This document shows, piece by piece, positions 14,484 through 26,369 of a stretch of DNA of 64,000 nucleotides. Each line of letters starts with the position of its first letter. The stretch's first letter is position 1. Location of the stretch: the NCBI GenBank assembly GCA_023846275.1, contig CM043868.1, forward strand, positions 8,513,653 through 8,577,652. Direction: 5' to 3'. The position numbers and the translations under genes were made by a program. This DNA comes from Vanilla planifolia. Its lineage: Eukaryota > Streptophyta > Magnoliopsida > Asparagales > Orchidaceae. A model generated the notes under the pieces. That model ran no database searches. It was not told where the DNA came from and saw nothing but the letters and a program-made list of their open reading frames with translations.

Positions 14484-16500
14484 AACCCACAAGAGGGGGG
14501 TGAGTTGTGCCCTTTTGTGATTCCTTACAATAAATGACTTAATTAATTCAATCTCAAGATTAATCTAATAATACATGATTTCTGATAAGCTTTATGATTT
14601 AAATCTTAATTACACTTTTTTCATTTAAATCAATTCATTCAAATAACTTTGATTCTTACAAACTTTTCTCAATTTTGAAAACACTTTGTGATTGATTACT
14701 CAAGAAATAGAGATATCTAATAGTAAATGGCAAAATACACCAAAATTTCAAGTGTTTGGGCTACAAACACTTTGCTTACATCCACCTTAGTTGACGCAAC
14801 TAGGATTCCACTAATCAATACTTTTTTAAACAATGGGTAGGCCACAAACCCTCATAATAATTCAATCATCCACTGAATAAATACAAGTGCTATCGAACTT
14901 ACAACAACAAGCCTCACTTGGCCACACACAACCCAACTACTTGATTCATCACATAATATCTAAAACAAATTATATAACACTTGAAACAAAGTCATATATA
15001 TAACTACACTTTAATCATTGAGAAAAAATGGCACAATTATGAGATGATGTGAGAGACAATACTATACAAAGAAAATGCAACTTGATATAATGCATTGTAA
15101 ATAATAGAGCAACTAATAGTAAAATTATTGTAGCAATTAAATGAATCTTGCTTAGATTTAGCACATGTTTTATTCAAGTGAACCATCTAATGTGATCCTT
15201 TAAAATAATTTTGTGAATAATGTTCTTCCTTCTTCTTTCCCAATTTTCTAACCTTTTTATATGTGTGAGTGATTTGGACACAAACAAAGAATTTATAATG
15301 GACATAATTGCATTTCCAAAACTCTTCAAATAACCACTACATATTTTGACAACTTGTCAGATTAGTATCTTGAAACCAATTAATCAAGATGATGAGAATT
15401 GAAATTAGGATTGCCTCGATGAGCCATTGATATGAATAGTACTATTTATTCTAGGAAGACTTATAATAAAAGTTCAAAAAATGTATTATATTGTACGACA
15501 CCAATTTATAGTATAACACTTAAGTTATTATACATATTGTATCAATCGATCACAGAAATCCTATTATTATAATTTATTTTTTATTTATAGTTTAAATAAA
15601 TCGCATATATCTGATAGAAGATAACCATCATACTTAATTTATTTTTGTCAAGAATGGAATTCTAAGAAAAATAATGTACAATGTGATCACATAAGAACAA
15701 TCTAATGTATGATCATACTATAATTTTTTATATACTTAATAAGATAGTTGTATATATATGATAAGATTATCAAATTGATATGACAACTCTATATTAGACT
15801 TATCATAAGACATGTGTGAAAGTAAATTAGACACCAAAATAACTATTGCATAATAATATAAAACTTTATTATTTAGTCTAATTTGATGATTATCATACTC
15901 ATGCAATTCAAAAATCATATTCATATGGCAAATCGAGTTCACATTTATGATAAATTATTTATTTTGTTAGATCTAAGGAAAGAACTAAACATATATGATA
16001 CTTTACTTTGTATTATACATTATAACAGATAAAAAATACTATACGACAAAAGCTTGGTGTTCATATAAGAACTTTTTTGCATATGACTAGGCTAAAGTAA
16101 TGTGTTGTGTCATACCGATACAAAATAATAATTGTTCATGTCCAACCTTTATGTAGCTTATATATATCATAGATTTTGAGATGAAATAAATTTCATACTC
16201 ATATGAAGAAAGTCTTCGACTCATAATATGTTGATGAAAATGCAACTCTTAAGGAACAGATGATGCACATATAAGGTTAATACCTTGTGTTAAGACTTTT
16301 GATTCTATGCTAAAGTCCAAATAATGATCTCATTGTACAATAAAGCCATCATATCTACACCATGCCATGACAAACACTAATTTCAATTACAACTTTAAGC
16401 CTTAGTATAGACTATACAACTATGTTATTAAATATTACGTTATATGATCAGTTAGTAATAAAAAACATGGTTTGCTTTAAGTTTATTTCATTATTTTAAA
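14484..16500 (-). repeat. Copia LTR-like block, minus strand, abutting the gypsy integrase
   Basis: The left edge carries the G-rich run seen in the same relative place in other minus-strand copies (compare 40,364 and 43,299), and the U5 signature lies at 14,738-14,795 in minus orientation. The remainder toward 16,500 contains the ATCATATGA and GTACAATA-like words typical of the U3-like parts in this window. The right boundary cannot be fixed. I saw no clear primer-binding site on the left, so it may be a fragment or solo LTR. Confidence 0.5.
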
Positions 16501-18100
16501 GCTTTGATTTAGTCTAGGAAAAAAATACTTTTTTGGGAAAAGAACTCTCTCTTTTTTCTTAAGTTCCTTTTTAAATTTCATGCTTTTTCTATTATTGCAA
16601 CTCTAAAATAAGGCCTATTATCAAGGCTATGAAGTGAGACACCCCATAGATAAATCACTTCGCCAATTAACAGCCACTTTTTTCAACTTAAACACCTCAT
16701 TCTAGAATTTTGAATGTGGTTGCTTTACCTCCATGAATTGTTTTCCTCTTTAAGCACTTGATTTAGTCCCATAGTACATCATTATGGCTTACGATGCCTC
16801 CTCTCTCCTCTTTTAGTTAAGATACGAGTCAATTTAATGGTAAGAATTGATTCTTATGCCACTCTTAAAGCCTAGGCTTTTATCCCTACTCTATAGTCTA
16901 GTCACAATCTCTCTTAAGGATGTTATCATTGTTGATGCTGCTATGATGAACCTTTTGGTTGTCTACTACATTTTTCAACAACTCCATTATTCCATTATAG
17001 TGGATATTATCAAGTGTTCAGTTTAAAATTAGCTTTTTCTATTTGTATTATATCAAGGATTTTTTTCCTCAATAGAATCTTTTCAAATTGACTTGGACAT
17101 TTTTTTGTAAGTTAGTGCATGGTTGAGGAAGCAAATTAAAAGAGAGAGATTGAAAGAATAGACCCATGATACCTACCAAGCACTCTATCAAGTACTCGCC
17201 ACATCATGTAGGAATAAAGGAGGAGAAGAGCCATGTTAGTTTGGTAGCATTCATTAAATATGGCTATAAAAAGTTCCCTTCTTGTTAATTCAAAGACATC
17301 GGGTACATGATGATTCCAATGAAGTCACCCCTTAGTGATTTCTATATCTCTCTATTTTTGAGCTTTTGAAGCTCACCTTCCTTAGGTTATCAAACTCATC
17401 TTCTCCAACCCCTTCTCCCCTATTGCTCTTCCTTGTGCTTCAAAAAAGCACCCCACTTCTTGCATTCTTCTTAGCCTCTTTTTCATCTCTTTGCTAGTCC
17501 TTATCTCTCATTTCCCTCCTCCTCAAGGATTTCCTATGTCAAACACCATGGTCTCTATGCTTTCAAGAGCTTTACTTCCCACTAGTGCCTCGCTCTTATT
17601 CCTTGGCATGTTTGCACTTGCTTGCACTACCTAGAAAACACTTAAAAATAGCATGACCTTTCTAAAGTTAGCTTTGATCTATATTGACCTACTTCGACAC
17701 AAAAAATTACATCTAATCCATGCTGACCCACTTCAACTGTGTAATCAAATTCTAACCTCAGGGATCATGTTTGACTCATTTCAACTTTCTCCTACTTGCA
17801 AGTGCCAACCCATGTTGACTAGAGAGATTTCTTTGACCCATGGTAACATGACTAACTAAAGAGATCAATTCAACCCACATTGACACCCATTAACCTTTGA
17901 AGTTTTGCATCAATCCAATTTGTTTAGTATTCTTCTACACTACTTAGAGCTCACCTACATCACCTAGTGCCTGATTACATGAGTTCTACATGCCAATGTG
18001 TGACTGTATGCACCCATCCATGCTTTAGCCAGGCCACCTCCATGCCTAATCAAATTCCCACTACACTTAATCATCTTACAATCATTCCTTACATTATTGA
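16500..18100 (+). repeat. Possible LTR-type promoter region
   Basis: Less AT-rich than its surroundings. A TATA-like word (GGCTATAAAAAG) lies at about 17,261-17,272, followed by a pyrimidine-rich leader to about 17,560, as in R/U5 regions of plant LTR retrotransposons. There are also repeated near-copies of CAACCCATGTTGAC words at about 17,807 and 17,872. No coding frame is supported; 17,653-17,859 is chance. It could alternatively be a decayed host promoter. I see no ends or target duplication. Confidence 0.3.
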
Positions 18101-20790
18101 GTCACCCTAAATAGTGATAGACTATCTTAAATTATGTTATACATGCCAAATGGTTTAAAATCAAGCCCTTCAAATGAACTATTGTCATATTGTGCTAATC
18201 TACCTTATAGTGCAACTAAACACTTTGCCTGTACTTATTTGAAAGCTTTATCTTAAGCAAGCTTTCCAATCTTTGCCATTAATAAGCCTTTATTCAAATT
18301 TCTTTAATCTTTTTTTTTTGCATCAACATTTTCTAGTGCTACAATAGAAATAAACAAGTAAGCTAAAATGGAAAATAAAGAGAAGTCCATGCCTATTGTT
18401 GAAAAAATAAGTATTTGACTGCCACAACCAAGAGACAACAGAGGTTCCTATACCTTTTCCTTACACTTCTCAAACTTTGTAACTTTCTCCACTACCCTTT
18501 AGTAATATTATTTGCTTATTTTGAATAACAAATCAAACACAATAAAAATTTCATCCCCACCCTTCCAATGCTTATAAGAGAGTAAATAAAAAAATTTTGG
18601 CCACCCTACTTAGGATGAACTTATAAAATATTTCAAATGTCTCTCTTTCTAACAAATAGACACTAAAGGCCCTAATTATTACTCCTTAACATCATTATAT
18701 AGCATCCACTTCCAAAACTCTCTTAATTTTACCCCATCATAACAACATTTTAATAACCCATTAATTCCTTATGACACAAAGCCCTCTAGCTCAAACCCAA
18801 TTTAAGCCTTCAATTATCCTCGACTTGACCTCAAAAGTCATAAGTACTTATTTTTGATACACATCAAAAACATCCCTATCCCTCTATTGATGAGCCTCAT
18901 TTGCTTTTGTAATATAGGTATAACCCAAATATAATTAAGGAAGTTTCTTCTTTCATTAAAGAGATCTTTTTCATGTCTTCAACTCCTAAATTTTAAATGC
19001 CAACTCTACTTATTATTTTGGCAACTTAGTTCTTTGCATTTTGTTAAGAGAATTTGAGATAGTTTTCTCTCTAAATATTATGATTGGCCTCATCAAACAT
19101 AATTTTTTTCTACCTACCATAAAGATTTAGCAATGGAGTGGCTCTAAAATCTGGCCTCTTAGATTGAAGTTTTCAATTAAACAGCTTAAGCAACTATTTT
19201 TTTCATCATTTTCTAGCTATGTTAAGCCTAAAAAAGTTTATGAGTTTCTTTTTAATCTAAAGCAATATCAATCAAAACTACTTCAATTACTCCTTTAATG
19301 TTTCAAAGAAGCCCTTAAAAAATAGATCAAGAGGACTCCTTACTTTCTTGAGTAGCCCTCATCAAGTCTCTTCAACAAAGAGATTTTTTGAAAACACATG
19401 GTCAGATTTCTATCAAGATCAATATAAGAAGTCTTTAATTGGTCCATTTCCTCCAACAATGAAGAATTTTCTTTAGCTCTATCTAGTAGATTGTAAGGGA
19501 AGATATTATGGCATTCATGGCTTCTTGATTAAGGATAAAAAAGTCACAAGATGATAGATTACCATTAGTCGACTCCTCAGGACCATCAACATTTTAGTAC
19601 TCTATTAAGTGTTCCACCCAAATCAATTTGAATAGCCATTAACAAAGATGGTATTATCAAAGAGCAAGGCCACTGCTAAGGAATAATAGAGATAAAACAA
19701 TATTCTACAAGTATAATGAGGATCATAATTATACGACTTTTGAATGTAAGGCCCTCAAAACATTAATTAAGACATTATTAAAGAAGGCCTCCTTTAGGAA
19801 TAGTAGGTAAAGCTTTCTAAACCTAATTCTATATCTAATAGACTTGTAAGTACAAGTGCTACTAACATTCAACAAACTAAGAACGATAACCAGACCTTTC
19901 AATTAGAGCTAAAAGATAAAAATAAGGCCCTTATTAAAATTTTTTATTATCAAAAGGTGAAAATAGTCCCACTTTAAAATCACCTTAGAATCTCTTAAAC
20001 AAATCATAATTGTCTATGCAATGATCGACAAGAGCAACCAATTTCAATATCATTCATATTTGAATAATTTCCCTTATTAGCAACCCCTATAATGATGCTA
20101 TAGTAATCTCTATGATAATTATCAACATTGAAGTTTGTTACATGCTCTTTACCACTAGAAGTTTTCTTGATATATTGATATATAATGAAATCACTAAAAC
20201 CTTTGTCTGACTCATAGACAATAAAAACAATATTTAGGTTTAAATAATAGATCTATTCAATGGCCTACCTAAGGTGTTACAAATTTGGAATCAAAATATT
20301 TAAGACCACTAGGTATGTAAAGACTTCCTCAGAAGCTAAAGACATACATAATTTTTTAACATTGAGGATCTTAACTTAATAAAGAGAGTTGTTTAGTTGC
20401 TAAAACTTAATGTAACTCTAATTGGCAATGAAAGTAGAAATGTACACTTAAGTTGAGTCCTTAAATTATAAATAGATTACATGTAGAAACCTGAGAAATT
20501 GGATGTGATGAGTAATCTCTCCCAAAAATTGATGAATTATAATAGTAGTTGAGTAAACTACTTTCTTAGTTTCATTGAAGATTCTATTACACTTTATGTG
20601 GGAACATCTTCCCAAAAACCACCCTTGTTAATGGATGATTATTATTTATACTAAAAAATTTGAATTCATATGTTTCTATTATCAATTGATTTTGAAATAT
20701 GGGATATTAAAGAATACCCTTGTGTTTTCCTACCAAGTTAATAAATAGTGAAAGGGTATGAAAAAACTCAGTGATCTTACCCAAAAGAAA
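18100..20790. other. AT-rich stretch, no recognisable gene
   Basis: No coding frame longer than chance and no conserved motif that I can read on either strand. It lies just upstream of the copia gag remnant, so it could contain that element's 5' LTR and leader in decayed form, but no boundary or primer-binding site is visible. Confidence 0.4.
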
Positions 20791-21310
20791 AGCATAAAGT
20801 ATAGTTGAATTCAATGGTAATGAACATCTTATATTGTATATTATTTGCTTCAAAGTACAATAGAATAATGAGCTTAAAAAAACTCATTAAATGTGGAGTA
20901 AGCTTGAGGTTAACTATAAGGGTAACCCCCAAGTAAAAGAAACCCAAAAAAAATATGTCACTGAAAGATTATAAGTTATTTTAGATGAACCTAGATGAGA
21001 TGATTGAATCCATGTTTACACACTTTACTAATATTATTAATGTTTTCTCTAATACTCATGCAAAGGGGATTTCTATTATTGAACAAGTGTGCAAGATATT
21101 AATTGTATTCCTATAGTAAAACAATCATCTAGATATTACAATAAGGTTACAAATGATATATCAAACTTATACCATGATAAGTTATCACTTGAGCTCTTAA
21201 TAAATAAAATCAAGCTTTCAAGAATAAAGATTAAAAAACTAATAAATAAAAAAGAAGAAAAAAAGAAAGAGAAACCAATACCATTAGTGGTTGATTCTTC
21301 TTTAAACTAA
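20790..21310 (+). pseudogene. Copia gag remnant (UBN2/retrotran_gag type)
   Basis: Fragments in shifting frames follow the usual order of plant copia gag. A WSKLEVNYKG-type block near 20,895 corresponds to the conserved region of the gag helical domain, then a MFTHFTNIIN-type block near 21,012, and a lysine-rich tail at 21,089-21,310 matching the end of the domain. That last 73-codon frame is the only piece free of stops; its apparent ATG start lies mid-domain and is not a real initiation site. Gag would form the cytoplasmic virus-like particle. Downstream, the zinc knuckle and protease remnants continue the same element. Confidence 0.72.
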
Positions 21311-21725
21311 GATACTGCAATCTCTTGTGAGGTGGTTCTTATTTCAAAAGGCTTGTTTAAGTTATATAATAAATGTGCCACAATAGATGATGAGGTACAT
21401 TCCACATCTTCTTCATCATATTTTAATATAGATTATGAAGAATAATATATTAAATTATGCCTTAACTACAAAAACCCAACTTCTAAATATTCCAAATTAA
21501 ATCAAGAACATGAAGACTGTAGGTCATTGCTAACATCTAAATGCAAAGAATGCAAATTATCTCCTTGAAAATAATAAGAAAATAATTTGCAAGCATGATC
21601 ATTAAGAATACTAAGCTTACTAAAGATTTGAATGAATTGAAAGGCTTGCATGCACAATTTTATACAATTTTTATGAAGCATATGTTGATAATGCTTATAT
21701 TATGTCATATGTCCAAAATGTTAAA

Positions 21726-21767
21726 TGTAACCATTGTATGAATTTGGTACATATTGCATCGCATTGT
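21726..21767 (+). pseudogene. Gag CCHC zinc knuckle
   Basis: Fourteen codons keep the full C-X2-C-X4-H-X4-C pattern of a retroviral-type zinc knuckle, which binds the element's RNA in the particle. It lies about 420 bp after the gag tail and about 170 bp before the protease-like site, the expected order. The frame around it is not open over any distance. Confidence 0.75.
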
Positions 21768-21938
21768 ATGATCAAGAAAATGTTAATTCAAAATTTCCTA
21801 GAGTTGCCTAAATCAAAAAAGATAGTTTAAAGTTTGTTAATGCTAAGGCATGTGGACTCAAAATGGTGTGGCACACCAAAATTAACATTTGATTGATTTT
21901 TATAAGCATACCTTCTTTCATGGACTGAGGAAGGAGTG

Positions 21939-22038
21939 TGGTTCCATGATAGTAGATACTCGAGATAAATGAGTAGAGATCCTTTATTGTTCATCCTCAT
22001 AAGAATATGATGGAGGTAAAGTTACCCTTTGGGACAAC
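21939..22038 (+). pseudogene. Copia protease start, interrupted by the solo LTR
   Basis: A WFHDS stretch at 21,939-21,953 matches the start of the copia aspartic protease, which normally reads DSG; the codon after DS is Arg here, so the catalytic triad is altered. An in-frame TAA follows, and a change of frame is needed before the KVTL block that ends at 22,038. The reading resumes after the inserted LTR at 24,893, showing that the LTR landed inside this old gene. Confidence 0.7.
22034..22038. other. Target-site duplication, left copy (ACAAC)
   Basis: Five bases identical to 24,888-24,892, directly bordering the TG start of the LTR. Five-bp direct repeats are the normal mark of LTR-retrotransposon integration. 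Confidence 0.9.
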
Positions 22039-23159
22039 TGTTATACCTGATAAAAATTATATGTTTAATCTTCAATAATTCAATTGTGGCTTGGATGATT
22101 TCAGATCAACAGTAGGATGAGCCAAGAGCTCAATTAAAGGCTATTGGAATTTCTGAAATTTTCTGGGGATTTTTCGGAGCACCGAGATTTTTTTTTAAAA
22201 AACCGGAATTTGGTTTTTACCGCGCGTGAACCGAACCGGAGCGGTTCAGCGAAGGCGGGGCGGTTTGCCGAGGTGCGTTTGCGCGTGCATTTGGATAAGC
22301 CGCGGATAAGCGGATCGGACGGGCGAGATCAGCGGTGGAGATTAACCGGCTGATCGGGTGTTAAGCGGCGCTTTTGGAAGGTCAACCGGCGCTTAATGGG
22401 TCTTAACGGGTTATTACCGGTTTAAGCCGGGTACTTAACCTAAACTGTTCGGCTGTTAGGGTTTCGAACGGCGGCTAGAGGCGAGGTGTTCGCGGCGAAC
22501 GGCGGTAAATTCCGACAGCCTTCCAAGGGGCTTTTGGTAACCGGAGGTTCGCGGGACAGAGGCGAGCATTTTGGTACCGGTTTCGTTCGGCGAGGAGCTG
22601 CGGTTGATCGCGTGCGAGCTTCACCGTCGCCGGCGAGCAAGGTAGGAAATTCAGATTAAATTAGTTATTTAGTAGAAATTAAAAGCATGAAATATTTTGC
22701 TTAATGAACACAAGCATGTGGATGAAAAATCGGACTTAGTTGAATGCTAATTTGCGTCTTTTACAAATTTTGGATTTTCTGGAAAATTGCCCATTTCGTC
22801 GAAAAATTTAGTTAATGATTGAAACATTAGGATAGTATGAACATCGGATTTTGTTTCTCCTTATTCGCGTTCGCCGGAAATCGACGGAAGGATTGGATTG
22901 GTCGGCGATTGCGTCGATTAGGGTTCGCGGGAGTCGGACCGAGGAAGGAGAAGGGTTTAGATTAATTACGAATTTATTTAAGTAATTAACGGTATTTATA
23001 TAATATTTATTAGTAATTAATTAATTAAACATCGACCGATTAACGGATTATTAAGAAATTTGGTTCGGCGGTGTCGCAGTTCAGCGCGAGGGTTCCGAAC
23101 CGGCAGCGAAAACCGGTTCAGCGGGATTCGGCGCGGACGAACGGCGCGGGGAAAAATTT

Positions 23160-23236
23160 AATTCGGAAATTAATCCGAATTTTCGGAAAAAGAATATATG
23201 TGGAATTTAAATTTTATTCGGAAATTTATTCCGAAT
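23160..23236. repeat. Pair of palindromic TTCGGAAAT...CCGAA units in the solo LTR
   Basis: Two similar short palindromes lie at about 23,160-23,181 and 23,214-23,236. Each pairs ATTCGGAA with its reverse complement around a short AT spacer, so both can form hairpins. Their repetition about 54 bp apart in the presumed U3 suggests protein-binding or purely structural repeats; no function can be shown. Confidence 0.6.
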
Positions 23237-23753
23237 TTCGGAAAATGGATAAAGGGCGGAAATTGATTTTTTTTTAATTTAAAAATTTCCTGAAGTGAGA
23301 AAAAGGTGATTTTTAGAAATCACGTAGCCAAGTTGAAATTGACTGTTGAAAATACCCATAAATTCAGTGCAGCTGGATTAGTTGGAAGGAAGTGTGACAC
23401 TTGGGTGCTACCAGAATAGTCAGAATTTTGGTACAGTTTGTGTTGCTTGGATGGCAATGACATGGATTGAGTCAGTTTACTCAGTGTTGGCATATTTCAT
23501 GGATTGGCATATTGGACCGGAATACTATAGGCCCTATATGATGTTTTAGGGTAGTTGTGGTAGGTAACTGTGCGGTACAGACTTAGCTTCCACAGTATAC
23601 ATGTGGCTGGTATGCGCCTTGTTGTATCTGGACACATGTTGCCGAATCTTGGAGTTAGAGCTTGGCAATGACTGTAGGGGCGTGGCTTCTATGGAAATTG
23701 TTGGGAGAGGACTTCTTGGAACGGTGGCTGAGTCGATCTCTTCTGGTCCATGA

Positions 23754-23875
23754 GTGTAGGCCTGCGCGCCTGAGAGTGGCAGTGACAGGGGTGACTCGCC
23801 GTGGCTAGCCAAGTGTGTAGGCCTACGTGTCTGAGGGTGGCATGGGTGTCTCACGTTGGCTAGAGCTCTATGTGA
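23754..23875. repeat. Degenerate 61-bp tandem duplication in the solo LTR
   Basis: GTGTAGGCCT starts at 23,754 and again at 23,815. The two units share the CCTGAG-GTGGCA and GTGGCTAG/TTGGCTAG landmarks with several differences. Tandem repeats of this size are common in U3 regions. Confidence 0.65.
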
Positions 23876-23946
23876 CTGGTTCTGTCTATAGTCTCCAGAA
23901 GATTGATTGACGAGAGACGCTGCGGTGTCGGGCGCTAGGCGTTGTG

Positions 23947-24033
23947 ATGCGTGCGCAGAGATGGGCGTGTCCCGCTGGCATGCTTTGCCTAGGCGCCATG
24001 CGTGCGCAGAGATGGGCGTGTCCCGCTGGCATG
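23947..24033. repeat. 51-bp tandem duplication in the solo LTR
   Basis: The unit beginning ATGCGTGCGCAGAGATGGGC at 23,947 recurs at 23,998. About 36 bp are identical before the second copy diverges. The near-identity marks a recent event compared with the 61-bp repeat beside it. Confidence 0.9.
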
Positions 24034-24887
24034 CTGCCTGGGAGCACAGAGGAGAGCTACTCTGGTGTGACTGGGGGTGACTGTGGTTGGTCAGAGTCTG
24101 GGACTGAGAGTGTCTTTCCACCCTACATTGTTATGCTGTATTTCTATACTATTGCTATTATCCTTCTCTTGCATGAGAATTTTTTTTACTAGCTGTCTTT
24201 CCTACTGGGCGTAGCTCATTCTTTTATTATCCATATTTTTCCAGTGGCTCGGCAGACTTGACGCCACCCAGCTTTAGGTGGGATCGTGATCAGTAGACTA
24301 GTGGAGGAGATCTGATCTGTGATTTTCTGAGACATTCTGGTTAGTTGATTGTTGCTGTTGGATGTATTCAGTGAGACTGTTATTATTATGTTTTGTATTA
24401 TGTTAGGGTGATTGTGACTCATGTACTCGTATGGATGATGTGGTATTGATGGACTGTGATTTTTCATATGAGTTATATTTTTATACGCTATCTTATTTTC
24501 TATCTTGATGGTATGGTGTGTGGAGTACCATTTCATATCGGTGGATGTTATATATTTTTTTGTTGATGGTGAGGTCATTACATGACTATGGAACTTAACC
24601 TTGGGGGTTCAGACTTCTATTAGATCGGTTCTCCTACCGGTATGGGTTAGGAGTATTGGGTCTAGTAGGAGTAACATTGCGCGAGTTCATCAGTTAATTC
24701 AGGAGTCATGAACCTGATTTGACGGTGTGCCCGGGAGATGGGATCCACATAGTTAAGGAAAGTAGGTGTGTAATGATGTGTTATATCCTATGTTTTTCGT
24801 AGGCTACTCAGGTTGGTATGGGACGATCTGACCTGTCTATATGTAAAAAAAAAAAATTTCCTTTTAAAAAAAAACTGGGGTGTAACA

Positions 24888-24892
24888 ACAAC
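24888..24892. other. Target-site duplication, right copy (ACAAC)
   Basis: Identical to 22,034-22,038. Immediately downstream the interrupted copia reading continues. Confidence 0.9.
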
Positions 24893-25930
24893 TCCATGAA
24901 AAAGGTGAATAGAATTGAAACTATAGGACACTCACATATCTTAATTCTTCTTCATTCAAGGCTTAAAGTATGAGCTTCTTATATTAGTTAATTATGTGAT
25001 TTTAGGTTCTTTGTTGTTTTTAATTCTAAATAATGTGTAATTATTAGAGATGATAAGCTTTTCATTATTGCCATTAGAAGAAATAATACTTTGGTGTTGA
25101 ATTTGTAAATTGTAGCATCTAATGGTTTAGAATGTCTTACTTCCCAAGTAAATAGCTCAAAATTATGGCAAAGAAGATTATGTCATTTAGGCTCTTTGTC
25201 ATTTAAGAAAATGTTAAAATATGATTTAGTTAGAAGATCAATATACAATGCAATGATGATAATGTATGTGAACCTTTTCAATTAGGAAAGTAGTCTAAGT
25301 CATCACTTAAATTTAAGAAAGAGATAACCATTAGAAGGCCTTTAGAACTTTTACATCTAAATCTATTTTAAACAATCCATCTGTAAAGCTTAAGACAGGA
25401 AAAATAGATTTTTAGTGATAGATGATTACTTTAAATTCACTTGGGTATTATTCCTAAGGAAAAAAGAACCATCAAGAAGTTTTTGCATTTTGTAGCTAGG
25501 TTAGAAACGGATCATAATATGTTTCTCATGTTAATTAGGAGTAATCAAAATAAAGAATTTAAGAATGTATTATTTATAGATTTCTGTAATCCTCAACTAT
25601 TTTCTTACACATTCTCCTTATATAGGACCTCACAATAAAATGGGGTCATAGAAATAAAGAATAGGACAATATTAAATATAACTAGATGCTTGCTAATGAA
25701 TGTGCCAAAGCACTTTTAGGTTGAAGCCATCAATATTGTATGTTATTTATTGAATAAAATCCTTAGGAGACCAATGATTAATGTATCTCCATATAAACTT
25801 CTATATAGTAGAAAACTTAGAAAACTGAAGGTTTCATATTTGCATGTTTTTAGGTGTAAGTGTATTTTCTTGAACAATATAAAAGTGAATATCATATGAG
25901 TATAAGCATTTTGTGTTATTTTTCATTGAA
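24893..25930 (+). pseudogene. Copia pre-integrase and integrase remnant (continues after the solo LTR)
   Basis: Reading resumes right after the insertion. An LWQRRLCHL block at about 25,163-25,190 marks the GAG-pre-integrase zinc-binding region. A QLGK block at about 25,280 and an RPLELLHL block at about 25,337 precede the catalytic core. In the core the first Asp is kept (IDDY near 25,420), the region of the second Asp reads SNQN instead of the usual SD-type motif at about 25,540, and the last catalytic Glu is still readable (NGVIEIKN near 25,640). The fragment ends with an FRCKC motif near 25,850-25,865. Reverse transcriptase and RNase H are missing to the right, so the element is deleted as well as interrupted. 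The 65-codon frame at 25,441-25,638 is one open piece of this core. Confidence 0.8.
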
Positions 25931-26369
25931 GAGAACAACATATATATACAATCTCACATCATATAGGAAAATCCCAAGAGCTTTGCACCTTATGAAAAAA
26001 ACGTTAAGAAATAAATGGAATGTACTTGTATGATCATAGCTATCATCAAGTACAAAGTCCAACAATGTTAGTTACGTGCTAAAAATTTTAATCATATAAT
26101 ATAATGATAATTGTTGTACTTGTATGATATATATTAGTAACTAACATATGGTAGTCTTATTAAAGTATCATCAAGGTGATAGTAAGTTAATGTGCATCAT
26201 TCATGAATGATTCCAGCATCATAAAAGTACAAACATAAAGCCAAGGCCATAAAGGCTATCTTCAACTACCTTGGAAAACTTTATTAGATGTCGTAAGCTC
26301 CATGTTTGACTTTGGAACTCTTACTAGTATGAATAGGAATGCAATTTAGATCAAAAAGGCTAATAATTA

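Larger units (their letters stand above)
22039..24887 (+). mobile_element. Solo LTR, 2,849 bp, probable Ty3/gypsy
   Basis: The block starts TGTTATACC and ends GGTGTAACA, an imperfect inverted terminal pair with the TG...CA rule, and is flanked by the 5-bp repeat ACAAC. It contains no gag or pol and no second copy of its own termini, so it is a solo LTR left by recombination between the two LTRs of a full element. Base composition differs sharply from the flanks: 22,200-23,150 is CpG-dense. The pyrimidine-rich stretch near 24,190-24,250, followed by a GC-richer part, resembles the R/U5 of large gypsy LTRs; the length and ends suggest a chromovirus (Tekay/Del-like) or Retand-type LTR, an inference. 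Orientation plus is assumed from that R/U5-like end. Open frames inside (minus 23,546-24,121, minus 24,216-24,578, plus 22,144-22,353) are by-products of GC-rich sequence. Confidence 0.85.

Noticed and set aside
23546-24121. Longest minus-strand open frame (191 codons) in the window
   Set aside because: It lies wholly within the solo LTR, overlaps tandem repeats, is Ser/His/Pro-rich without any domain, and open frames are expected in GC-rich non-coding sequence.
24216-24578. 120-codon minus-strand frame
   Set aside because: It lies in the R/U5-like end of the solo LTR and has a low-complexity Thr/Ile/Asn composition and no motif.
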